From: CAYLKK01 sp964412505
GTDB taxonomy: Bacteria; Pseudomonadota; Alphaproteobacteria; UBA3830; CAYLKK01
NCBI GenBank assembly: GCA_964412505.1
Contig: CAYPOM010000006.1
Coordinates: 12,770-76,769, forward strand
Length of the DNA: 64,000 nucleotides
Reading direction: 5' to 3'
A program made the translations under genes and the position numbers. Below, in pieces: positions 19,004 to 27,129 of the stretch (positions within the stretch are counted from its first letter, which is position 1; each line of letters starts with the position of its first letter). Under the pieces are notes generated by a model that saw only the letters and a list, made by a program, of their open reading frames with translations, was not told the DNA's origin and did no database searches.

Positions 19004-22000
19004 TTACCAATCATCATCCTCGGAGCTAGAATCACTATCCTCTGAATTACCGGCGATATCTCTACGCCTTATGTCTAATGCGTCTCTCAATGCAGACTGC
19101 AATCTATTATCTGTTTGTTCTCTATCGCCATCTGTATTAGAAAATGCCGGGTTAGGCTGAGTTTTTTTAAGCTTAACACTTTGCAACACTCCTTGTGAAA
19201 CTATATGGTTCACGCCACCTTGACTAAATTCTGCTCCAGTAGTAGCTTGTGTATTCGCAGATCCAATTGGAGTTTTTTTGTCTACATGCATCAACTTAGT
19301 AACATGTACTTGTGACACAGGTGCGGCTCCAGGCGCAGGAGGAGGAGGTGGTGGTGGCATGGTTCCTCCAGTTCCAGGCACAGGAGGAGGTGGTGGAACC
19401 ATTCCAGGTGCAGGAGGAGGTGGAGCCATTCCAGGTGCAGGAGGAGGTGGTAGCGTGGTTCCAGTAGAAGGAGGTTGTGGTAAACCTCCAGTGCCTTGAG
19501 ATTGTGGTTTATGTACAACGCCTACTGGAGGTACTTGATTTCCAGGTCGCGATTGTCTAGCTTTGCCTCCGAACAATGCTGCAACAGCACTAGCAGCTTT
19601 AACTTTACCTTGGGTAAGGGTTGGATTAGGCTTATTTCCCTTCTGCTCTCGCGAGTTTGGAGAAAATTTCTTGTTTAACTCATCTACAAAACTACCATTT
19701 GTCTGTCCAGAGCCTCCAGTCATTTTAGGTTGAGCAGGCTTATCACTAGAGTTAAGATTGTACGCACGACTATTCTTGAGATGTTTTTGTAAATATTCTT
19801 GGTTTTTACCAGTTTGGCTCAAGGCGCTATAACCTAATGCGTTTAGAAGCTGCCACATATTTTGTGCATTATTAGTAATAACTTCTGTAATATTAACGAT
19901 AGACTTTAAAGAATCTACAACAACCTGTTGTTTATATGTTTCGATTACAGCTTTAATTTCTTTTTTTGCATTTTCTTGTGTTTGACCTTCTTTATTTACT
20001 ATAAGATCGACTTCTGCAAGAATATCAAATAGCTTATTTGTCAATTCATCGAGTTTCCCTAGCAAATTATCGCTGAATTTTTGTTTATTTTCTTGCAAAT
20101 ATTTTACAAGCCATTTAAGACCTTCATGTTTTTGATTAATTAGCGCATCGAGATATATCATGTTATTTATAACGTCAGCTAAGCTTTGCAAATCAAATTC
20201 TTTTGTTTGTTCTACGATATAATTTGTAATTTCAGATTCTTGTTTTCCTTTATGTTCGAAACCTTTTATATCTTCGATTATTCTGTATACATCAGCTATG
20301 TTCGCAATATATTTCTTCCTAACAACTTCTGCTGTTTTTCTCTTTTTTGTTAGAAGGACATAATTTATAGATTTTATTTGTTTATCGTTAAACTTATCAT
20401 ACTGAACTTTTCCGTTGTTAGCTTGCTTTATGCTGTTCTTGTTAAGAATATAAAATGATAATTGAGTCACAATGTTAATTGCTTCAAATGTATCTTTAAT
20501 TTTTTCAATTCCATTGATATAATTATTGTTCTTTTCAGGAAAGTTAATTAGTATAGTATCACAATAACACACATCATTTGCATATTCACATATATCATTG
20601 ATTCCATTCTTTGCATCAAGTACTGTAATATTCTTATCTAGGTTAATGGTGCTTAGAATCGTACGGATATCATCGTCCTCTTTTACTCCTAGTTCTCCTA
20701 TAATTTTAGATGCGTTGATTTGTTGGTCTTTATCTAATTCGTAAAATAACTCCTCTTTTATGGTTTTACATTTGCTATCTCCACTTTCATAAATCGCTCG
20801 CTTTAAAGCAGGTGTATAATATATAGCTAAAATAGCTTTAATCGCGTTACATGGCTTATTGATTAAATCGCCCCCAAGAAGTTGCTGTGGAGTTGTTAAT
20901 TTTTCTCCATATTTAATTTTTGTCTCGTCTTCGACACCATGTTTCTCTTTGTAACTTTTTCTATTTTTAAAGCAATCTAACAAAGTTTTCGCTTGAAAAT
21001 TTTTTATAATAAAACTAACTAGATTAATAATATCGTTTCCATCTTGTGTCAATTCAATTTTTGTTTTTCCTCCAGTGGTATTTCGTTTTAAAAATCCAGA
21101 CTCAATAAACTTATTGTGATTTTTAATAAAAGTTTCTACTTCATTTTTCTGGACGGCTCCTTTGCTATTAGTATCAAATTTATTATTTATAATACACAAA
21201 AGCACGAAATAATTTACGATAGAAAAGAGATTCCCATTAAACTTTACATTCGCTAAATCTTTATACAAATTATCAGTTTTTTCTTTAGAAGGAATCCCAA
21301 TCAATGTTTCTAATTGTGCAGATTTATAATAATCAGCATTTTTTACAGCTACTATCATTTCAGGAATTTTGTTCCAATAATAGTTAGCCGCTACTAGATT
21401 CGAACCAAATGCGTTAAATAAAATACTTTCATTTGCATCTTGCTTTTTAGGATGGGGGTAATCTATGCTGTTTTTAAAATCAAAATGTATATTAATGATA
21501 TGTGATTTGTTATTTTTTATCGAGTTTTTTACGCCATTTATAGCATTTGCAAAACTTACTAACGGTTGATCATTTTCTTCATGGTGCGATTGATGAGACA
21601 TCGTAGGAGATTCAACTTTAGTAGGTGTTTTTATACTCTGCTTATTTGTTTTCTTTTCAATCACACCTAGCTCTTTTAAAAAATCGAATATCTTGTAATC
21701 TGTTATGAATTGAGGAACTTCTTCATGAACGCTAGACAATAGACTTCTATTGGATTTTTTAAAATTTATAGCATTTTCACCTACTTTTAAATTCATAAGC
21801 ATTTTTACAAATTTGTACCCAAGCTTTGCGCCATCAGAATGTAAATCATCGTATTTCACTTTACAAAACTCGGCAGCGAAAGTTCCTTCAATATATTTTC
21901 CAAAATATTGGGACACTAAAATACCAGGATTTTTAGATGCGATTGTTGCAAGCATTCTTACAATATAATGGAAGTGAGGTTCTAATGCTGAAATACCATC

Positions 22001-22258
22001 CCATAAACTAGGACCACCTTTAACTGTAAGACTACCCTCTTTAACTGATAGTAAATGATTGTACCCAACACGCATAATTTCACTTGCATTTAAGTTTTTC
22101 GCTAAAAGCCGATCAACTACGTATTCACTATTAGAATCGCTTGTTGGTATATGAATACTTGTAGTCCGTTCATTCATCCCCTGTACATTACATACACAAT
22201 TAAATTCAAATAATGCAAAGAAAGATAACGAGTATAACAGAGATGATTTAATCCTCAT
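19004..22258 (-). CDS. Secreted WASP-like protein with polyproline, WH2 and central-acidic modules
   Basis: Candidate host-actin effector of 1084 aa. Residues ~1-28 form a Sec signal peptide. Residues ~30-870 are helical, Lys/Asn-rich and unrecognised. Residues ~920-980 are an FH1-like stretch with runs of four to seven prolines in repeats such as PPPPAPGM. Residues ~1016-1040 resemble a WH2 actin-binding motif: a short helix (VSQGVLQSV) then LKKT (1030-1033), the thymosin/WH2 signature, followed by QPNP. Residues ~1051-1070 match the WASP central helix (LQSALRDAL...RRRDI aligns with LVGALMEVM...RSKAI of N-WASP). The tail is acidic, SEDSDSSSEDDDW, ending in Trp1084 as in Arp2/3-binding A regions. 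The ATG at 22258 is preferred over a TTG at 22264. Order and spacing mimic a VCA module; the nearest bacterial analogue is rickettsial RickA. Activity is inference. Confidence 0.8.
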   Translation of the reverse strand: MRIKSSLLYSLSFFALFEFNCVCNVQGMNERTTSIHIPTSDSNSEYVVDRLLAKNLNASEIMRVGYNHLLSVKEGSLTVKGGPSLWDGISALEPHFHYIVRMLATIASKNPGILVSQYFGKYIEGTFAAEFCKVKYDDLHSDGAKLGYKFVKMLMNLKVGENAINFKKSNRSLLSSVHEEVPQFITDYKIFDFLKELGVIEKKTNKQSIKTPTKVESPTMSHQSHHEENDQPLVSFANAINGVKNSIKNNKSHIINIHFDFKNSIDYPHPKKQDANESILFNAFGSNLVAANYYWNKIPEMIVAVKNADYYKSAQLETLIGIPSKEKTDNLYKDLANVKFNGNLFSIVNYFVLLCIINNKFDTNSKGAVQKNEVETFIKNHNKFIESGFLKRNTTGGKTKIELTQDGNDIINLVSFIIKNFQAKTLLDCFKNRKSYKEKHGVEDETKIKYGEKLTTPQQLLGGDLINKPCNAIKAILAIYYTPALKRAIYESGDSKCKTIKEELFYELDKDQQINASKIIGELGVKEDDDIRTILSTINLDKNITVLDAKNGINDICEYANDVCYCDTILINFPEKNNNYINGIEKIKDTFEAINIVTQLSFYILNKNSIKQANNGKVQYDKFNDKQIKSINYVLLTKKRKTAEVVRKKYIANIADVYRIIEDIKGFEHKGKQESEITNYIVEQTKEFDLQSLADVINNMIYLDALINQKHEGLKWLVKYLQENKQKFSDNLLGKLDELTNKLFDILAEVDLIVNKEGQTQENAKKEIKAVIETYKQQVVVDSLKSIVNITEVITNNAQNMWQLLNALGYSALSQTGKNQEYLQKHLKNSRAYNLNSSDKPAQPKMTGGSGQTNGSFVDELNKKFSPNSREQKGNKPNPTLTQGKVKAASAVAALFGGKARQSRPGNQVPPVGVVHKPQSQGTGGLPQPPSTGTTLPPPPAPGMAPPPPAPGMVPPPPPVPGTGGTMPPPPPPPAPGAAPVSQVHVTKLMHVDKKTPIGSANTQATTGAEFSQGGVNHIVSQGVLQSVKLKKTQPNPAFSNTDGDREQTDNRLQSALRDALDIRRRDIAGNSEDSDSSSEDDDW
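19319..19475 (-). repeat. GC-rich imperfect tandem repeat encoding polyproline
   Basis: Imperfect tandem units of about 27-36 bases, made of CCN proline codons joined by GCACCTGGAATG-like linkers, encode PPPPAPGM, PPPPAPGM, PPPPPVPGTGG and PPPPPPPAPG. It stands out as a GC-rich island in an AT-rich gene. Copy number is likely to vary by slippage. Confidence 0.85.
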
Positions 22259-22297
22259 TTCCAAACCACTTTATTAACAAAATATTAAATATTTATC

Positions 22298-22303
22298 ATT
22301 ATA
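22298..22303 (-). promoter_or_regulatory. Possible -10 element for the WASP-like gene
   Basis: A perfect TATAAT on the minus strand lies 40 bases before the WASP-like ATG and just past the stop of the upstream small secreted gene. No convincing -35 at 16-18 bases. It could give the gene its own promoter besides read-through. Confidence 0.4.
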
Positions 22304-22326
22304 CACGAAAATGTACAATTTATGCA

Positions 22327-22887
22327 TCAATTTTTCGTATAAAATAATTCATCGTAAACCTCCAACACAGTAGGAATAAACTTTTCTACATCAGCACCAT
22401 CTACTTTGATGTGATCTTTTAATTTTTTCAGTGTGTCTATCGACTTTTTCTTTTCTTCTAAAAACTTATCGTTCACAGCGTTTTGAATTTTTTGCTCGTA
22501 CTCGAGTATTTTAGAATCTACAAGCGTCCTCACATCTTTTACACTTTTAACATCTTCTATAAATTTTTTAAATTCTGGTGTATCCATTATCCCTTCAGAT
22601 TCTACGCTGTAATCTTTTTGCTCAGTTCTAGCTAATATAAATTCAACAGTTTCATAGAATTTCTCAATAAAATTCTCATACAATTTTTTAGTCTCAATAT
22701 CACCTTCCATTATTTTTTGTAAAATATCATGATACGAAAATGCATGCAGTAAATAGAACGTTTCAGCGTCAAACACATCAGGATGGCCTTCGGCTTGAGC
22801 AACATCGTTAGCATAGGTATACATAACACTTTGAGGAGAAACTAATAAAGCTAGTACAGCTGAAACATAAAGTAATTTTTTATTCAT
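22327..22887 (-). CDS. Small secreted helical hypothetical protein
   Basis: I do not recognise this 186-aa product. It has a clear Sec signal peptide (MNKKLLYVSAVLALLVSPQS..., cleavage probably after the TYA near residue 27) and a mature part rich in Glu, Lys and Phe that should be all-helical. I chose the ATG at 22887, behind AGGTG with a six-base spacing, over an in-frame GTG at 22896. It lies just upstream of the WASP-like gene on the same strand with a 68-base gap, so the two may be co-expressed. A helper, chaperone or co-effector role is only a guess from position. Confidence 0.75.
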   Translation of the reverse strand: MNKKLLYVSAVLALLVSPQSVMYTYANDVAQAEGHPDVFDAETFYLLHAFSYHDILQKIMEGDIETKKLYENFIEKFYETVEFILARTEQKDYSVESEGIMDTPEFKKFIEDVKSVKDVRTLVDSKILEYEQKIQNAVNDKFLEEKKKSIDTLKKLKDHIKVDGADVEKFIPTVLEVYDELFYTKN

Positions 22888-23070
22888 AAAATTCACCTAT
22901 AAATTTATCTCAATTCTAACATACGAAGATTAAGGAATTACTGAAGTAGAACAGATGATATCAAAATTGGCAAACACTTAAATACATACTAAATAATAAT
23001 TGATCGCAAAATCTTAGGCATTATAATGTGTAATTTTAATTTGCCATTTGACAATTAATATATTTTACAC

Positions 23071-23099
23071 TTGAGCTAATTGATAATTTTTTATATCAT
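23071..23099 (+). promoter_or_regulatory. Promoter of mreBC
   Basis: TTGAGC at 23071-23076, 17-base spacer, TATCAT at 23094-23099, 30 bases before the mreB ATG. Confidence 0.5.
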
Positions 23100-23129
23100 A
23101 AATATATAACTTTTTACAGGCGTTACATT

Positions 23130-24173
23130 ATGTTCTTTTCAAAAATAATTGGATTAATGTCATCTGATATGGCAATCGATTTAGGAACTGCAAATACTCT
23201 TGTCTACGTGAAAGGAAAAGGAATCATATTGAACGAGCCTTCAGTTGTCGCTTTAGCAGAACATGCTGGGAAAAGACAGATACTTGCTGTAGGAGAAGAA
23301 GCTAAATCAATGGTTGGACGTACTCCTGGAAATATTAGAGCAATTAGACCATTGAAGGATGGCGTGATAGCAGATTTTGATGTCGCAGAAGAAATGATTA
23401 AACATTTCATTAAAAAAGTTCATAATAGCAGAAGTTTTACAAGCCCACAGGTGGTTATATGTATTCCATATTGCGCAACAGCTGTTGAGCGTAGAGCGAT
23501 ACAGGAATCTGCAGAATGTGCTGGAGCTCGCAGAGTATTTTTAATGGAAGAACCAATGGCTGCGGCGATTGGAGCAGGCTTGCCTGTCACAGAACCAACT
23601 GGTTCTATGGTTGTAGATATAGGCGGAGGCACGACTGAAATCGCAGTTTTATCTCTTGGAGGTATTGTATATGCAAAATCCGTTCGAGTCGGAGGAGACA
23701 AATTCGATGAATCTATTATAAACTACATAAGGAAAACACATAACTTGCTCATTGGCGAAACGACAGCTGAAAAAATCAAAAAAGAAATTGGTTCAGCTTT
23801 ACCTCCAGAAAACGGCAAAGGACTTGAAATAAAAATAAAAGGAAGAGACCTCAAGGATGGCGTACCAAAAGAAGTCGTAGTTTCTGAAGACCAAATCGCA
23901 GCAAGTTTAAAAGAACCTGTATCAGTAATAGTAGAAGCAGTCCACGCTTCTCTTGAAAATACGCCACCCGAGCTATCTGCTGATATTGTAGATAAGGGGA
24001 TTATGCTGACAGGTGGAGGAGCGTTGCTTAGACGTCTTGACAAGTTACTTAGCACGTCAACTGGGTTACCTGTTGTGGTTGCAGAAGAGCCTCTATCATG
24101 CGTAGCATTTGGAACTGGATATGCTCTTGAAGAATTAGAAACGATGAAAACCGTGTTATTCAACGAACTATAA
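23130..24173 (+). CDS. mreB: Rod shape-determining protein MreB
   Basis: The 347-aa bacterial actin homologue organises lateral peptidoglycan synthesis. It has the actin-fold ATP motifs: phosphate 1 DLGTANTLVYVKGKGI near residue 14, phosphate 2 VVDIGGGTTEIAV near residue 163, and adenosine motif LTGGGALLRRLD near residue 292. Full length, strongly conserved. mreC starts seven bases after the stop. mreD and the elongation PBP2 gene do not follow here; RodA is encoded at 48-49 kb. Confidence 0.98.
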   Translation: MFFSKIIGLMSSDMAIDLGTANTLVYVKGKGIILNEPSVVALAEHAGKRQILAVGEEAKSMVGRTPGNIRAIRPLKDGVIADFDVAEEMIKHFIKKVHNSRSFTSPQVVICIPYCATAVERRAIQESAECAGARRVFLMEEPMAAAIGAGLPVTEPTGSMVVDIGGGTTEIAVLSLGGIVYAKSVRVGGDKFDESIINYIRKTHNLLIGETTAEKIKKEIGSALPPENGKGLEIKIKGRDLKDGVPKEVVVSEDQIAASLKEPVSVIVEAVHASLENTPPELSADIVDKGIMLTGGGALLRRLDKLLSTSTGLPVVVAEEPLSCVAFGTGYALEELETMKTVLFNEL

Positions 24174-24180
24174 TCAGTAA

Positions 24181-24996
24181 ATGAAAAGCAAAGGGAACAA
24201 AAAACTTTATACAGAAAATGAAAGGCTATGGAACTGTGTAAAGTTTTTTCTATTGTGTTTTCTGATAATTTTTTTTATTAAGTTTTTTATCCCGCAAAAG
24301 TCAAAAAAGTTTATTTATGGTTTTTTGTTAGATAAACAATGCAGGGTAGCGATATTTGTGAATTCCATAAAAGAATCTGTTCTTAGTAGAATGGGAAGTT
24401 CAAACACTGACAACAATGATGATTTTATAAAATTACAAGAAGAAAATGCAATTTTAAAAGCAAAAATTCAATCCATAGAAAACATTTTTCAAGAAAATTC
24501 TGAGCTTAGAAAAATATTAAAAATGGATAGAAGGAAAGATCAATTTATTGTCGCAAGAATAATTCCATCCGTAAACTTTGAATATACCCAAGCAATCACA
24601 ATAAATGTAGGTGCAAAACATAAAGTTTCAGAAAATTCTGTCGTAATTAACGAATCAGGAATTGTCGGACGTGTAATTCAGGTCCTAGATTCATACAGTA
24701 TAGTACTATTATCTACAGATGTAAATTTTAACGTACCTGTGTATTTCAGATCAGAAACAAATGTAAATAACTCAACAGACAAACTAGCTATACTTCGAGG
24801 AGACTCATCTGGGTCACTAAATATATCTACTAAGCATAGCGCATTTCATGTAGACGAAGGAGAAAAGGCATATTCATCTGGACACGGTGGAGTATTCCCT
24901 CAAGGGATATTAGTCGGCACTGTAAAGAAAGATAAATCTATATCACCAGCTTTCGACAAGACACGCCTAAAATTCCTCTGCGTTTATGCAGAGTAG
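24181..24996 (+). CDS. mreC: Rod shape-determining protein MreC
   Basis: The 271-aa bitopic inner-membrane protein has a cytoplasmic N-terminus, one membrane helix (~residues 20-38), a coiled coil (~80-115, KLQEENAILKAKIQSIE) and a periplasmic beta-rich domain with NESGIVGRVIQV and GHGGVFPQGILVGTV typical of MreC. It links MreB to the cell-wall elongation enzymes. It is translated right after mreB and ends 18 bases before the convergent chpT stop. Confidence 0.95.
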   Translation: MKSKGNKKLYTENERLWNCVKFFLLCFLIIFFIKFFIPQKSKKFIYGFLLDKQCRVAIFVNSIKESVLSRMGSSNTDNNDDFIKLQEENAILKAKIQSIENIFQENSELRKILKMDRRKDQFIVARIIPSVNFEYTQAITINVGAKHKVSENSVVINESGIVGRVIQVLDSYSIVLLSTDVNFNVPVYFRSETNVNNSTDKLAILRGDSSGSLNISTKHSAFHVDEGEKAYSSGHGGVFPQGILVGTVKKDKSISPAFDKTRLKFLCVYAE

Positions 24997-25014
24997 ATTT
25001 AAGTTCAAGAATTT

Positions 25015-25629
25015 TTATAAATACGCACATACGAAAAAAAGATTCCCCTTCTCATCCTTTTCATGCCAAAATTTTAATCCGTTCTTCTCAGCATATTTCT
25101 CTGCTATTTTGAAAAATACATTTCTATGTGTACACTCTTCTTTTGTAGGGAAAATAGTATCCTCAACGTTACCAAAGTTTATAAAAAATAGATAATTATC
25201 TCCCTTTGTATTTATATTACATATACTTTTTCCACTACACTCAAAACAATTACGAATACCGATAAAAATGCTGCAAACTAATTGACTTAGCCACGTTGGA
25301 ATTACTTCTGCATTTGAAACTACAGAAACATTATAACTAATAGATTTTAACATAGTTTCTAATTCAAATTTACTGCTTACATTCTCTTTCTTTGTGAAGC
25401 AAAAACGGAAAACACTAAGCAAAGATACCATTTTACTAGCACTATCCTTTACGTATCCTAACATTTCATTTCTATCATTACTTTCCAATGCTTCACATCC
25501 CAAATTTATTGCATTTAACGGAGAGGCTAAATCATGCATAACTCTAGAAAATAAAAAACTTAATGTACCATCAAGAATTGAAATATCATCGAACAAATTC
25601 TTCATATCTTTATCATAAAATGCATCCAT
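25015..25629 (-). CDS. chpT: Histidine phosphotransferase ChpT-like protein
   Basis: In alphaproteobacteria ChpT passes phosphate from the CckA hybrid kinase to CtrA and CpdR, controlling the cell cycle. This 204-aa protein has the four-helix phosphotransfer segment FLFSRVMHDLASPLNAINLG, with the phosphorylatable His at residue 32, and a C-terminal degenerate ATPase-like domain, the ChpT architecture. Sequence beyond the His box is divergent. CckA and CtrA are not in this window. It is convergent with mreC and upstream-neighboured by the TrkH-like gene on the same strand. Confidence 0.85.
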   Translation of the reverse strand: MDAFYDKDMKNLFDDISILDGTLSFLFSRVMHDLASPLNAINLGCEALESNDRNEMLGYVKDSASKMVSLLSVFRFCFTKKENVSSKFELETMLKSISYNVSVVSNAEVIPTWLSQLVCSIFIGIRNCFECSGKSICNINTKGDNYLFFINFGNVEDTIFPTKEECTHRNVFFKIAEKYAEKNGLKFWHEKDEKGNLFFVCAYL

Positions 25630-25707
25630 ATATTACCCCACAGCTTGCATTTCTATAATTTATTGGATATTCACAAAATATTCAACTAAATTTTTTGCAA
25701 TATTGTT

Positions 25708-27105
25708 TTAAATGCAGTTTTTATTCTTCATACTAATGAAGCTACACACAATAAACAATCCACAGCGACCTATAGTCATAGTAGACATAACAATTAAATT
25801 ATAAAATATATTTTTATCTAAAAAAATACGAGAAGATTCTTCCACAGATAAACCAATATTCAATATACATTTTAGCGTTAAGATAAGAGATTGCTGAATT
25901 CCCATGTCAAATAATACTAGAAGGCACGAACACGACAAGCAAAGCGCAAAGGCGATAAACAACCAAATTGCTAAATGATTAGCTGTCCGATGTACTGGGA
26001 CTGAATAGCGTCTAAATATTCCACACAAAGTATCAAATTTTATTCCACCTGATACACAACCAGAAATTCCACCAATAGCAGCGAAACAAAATAATATACA
26101 CGTCATAAATTCTGTAGAGCTATGATTAATTCCAGTTGTTGTAAAAGCCATAAAATAGTCTATTGTATCTAATTTAAATGCATTAAACGAAAAGTCACAT
26201 TTCATAAAACTGTATAAAAGCAATAATAAAATGAAAGTAACAATAATTTTGACATATTTAGATAAAATTACCCTATTTTTTATTTGCATACTATAATTAC
26301 CAGTACAATACTCAAACAAATATTGTACAGGAAAAACTGAAATTAATAGTGCGCAACATGTAAACACAAAAAATAAATTATTAGAAATAATATAGAAAGT
26401 ATGATCAATCTCTGTCCCAGACGCAGTTATTAATGCAGCTGTATAACAAAACGCATCAACTACATTCATGTTACAAAAACGATTTAATATAATAATCCCA
26501 CAAAATATAAATATAAAATATATTGAGGCTATATCAATAATCCTTTTCTTAATAGAATTGTTTATATTAATATCTGCGATATTCTTTAATGAAGATATAT
26601 ATTTTTTACAATGACCATAGTTCTCGATACAAAAAACTCGAGAAAAAAATACCATAAACATTAGCGCACCAAATAATTGTAAAAAACTGCGCCAAATCAA
26701 GATTCCATTTGAAAAAGTTTTTAATATAGTTTCTGGGATTTTAATACAAGTATTGCACAAAGAAGATGCACTTAATAAAAAACACTCTATGCCACTTAAA
26801 TTCGTTGTAACAATAAATGGCAAACACCCAAGTATTATACTGAAAGGGAACAAACTAGAAATCAAAATTGTTGTATTTTTAAAAATATCATTCAAGCATC
26901 CATCCCTAAAAGTCGCTACAATTAATGTACTACCTAAAAAAATATACACGCCTAATGGAGCGAAAAAACTATAATGTTCGTTACTCGCATCGCAATCGAC
27001 AATCATGCAAAAAATAACAAAGCACGAAAAAAGCAAACATATTAATCCGTATAGCAAAAAAATATTTCGAAAGTTTTGTATAGATTCAGAAATCTTATTT
27101 ATCAT
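25708..27105 (-). CDS. Divergent TrkH-family potassium uptake protein
   Basis: The 465-aa membrane protein has the TrkH/KtrB pattern of repeated membrane-pore loop-membrane units. The segment NGILIWRSFLQLFGALMFM matches the conserved TrkH helix after the first pore, and IGGISGCVSGGIKFDT matches the SGGIK region near residue 345. The first selectivity filter, normally S-G-x-T-T-T-G, reads SASSLCN (residues 112-118), losing the key Gly; the third (FTTTGINHSS) is intact. It may therefore conduct K+ poorly or differently. The TrkA-type regulatory partner is not adjacent. Confidence 0.8.
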   Translation of the reverse strand: MINKISESIQNFRNIFLLYGLICLLFSCFVIFCMIVDCDASNEHYSFFAPLGVYIFLGSTLIVATFRDGCLNDIFKNTTILISSLFPFSIILGCLPFIVTTNLSGIECFLLSASSLCNTCIKIPETILKTFSNGILIWRSFLQLFGALMFMVFFSRVFCIENYGHCKKYISSLKNIADININNSIKKRIIDIASIYFIFIFCGIIILNRFCNMNVVDAFCYTAALITASGTEIDHTFYIISNNLFFVFTCCALLISVFPVQYLFEYCTGNYSMQIKNRVILSKYVKIIVTFILLLLLYSFMKCDFSFNAFKLDTIDYFMAFTTTGINHSSTEFMTCILFCFAAIGGISGCVSGGIKFDTLCGIFRRYSVPVHRTANHLAIWLFIAFALCLSCSCLLVLFDMGIQQSLILTLKCILNIGLSVEESSRIFLDKNIFYNLIVMSTMTIGRCGLFIVCSFISMKNKNCI

Positions 27106-27129
27106 GCTAGATTATTATTTAATAATATT

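Noticed and set aside
19278..19499. Plus-strand glycine-rich frame opposite the polyproline region
   Set aside because: It is the mirror of the CCN proline repeats read as GGN glycine codons, has no ribosome-binding site, and lies inside the minus-strand WASP-like gene.
19004..22258. Reading the polyproline protein as a formin
   Set aside because: An FH1-like stretch is present, but it is followed by WH2-like and acidic segments; there is no room for an FH2 domain after it and none is recognisable before it.
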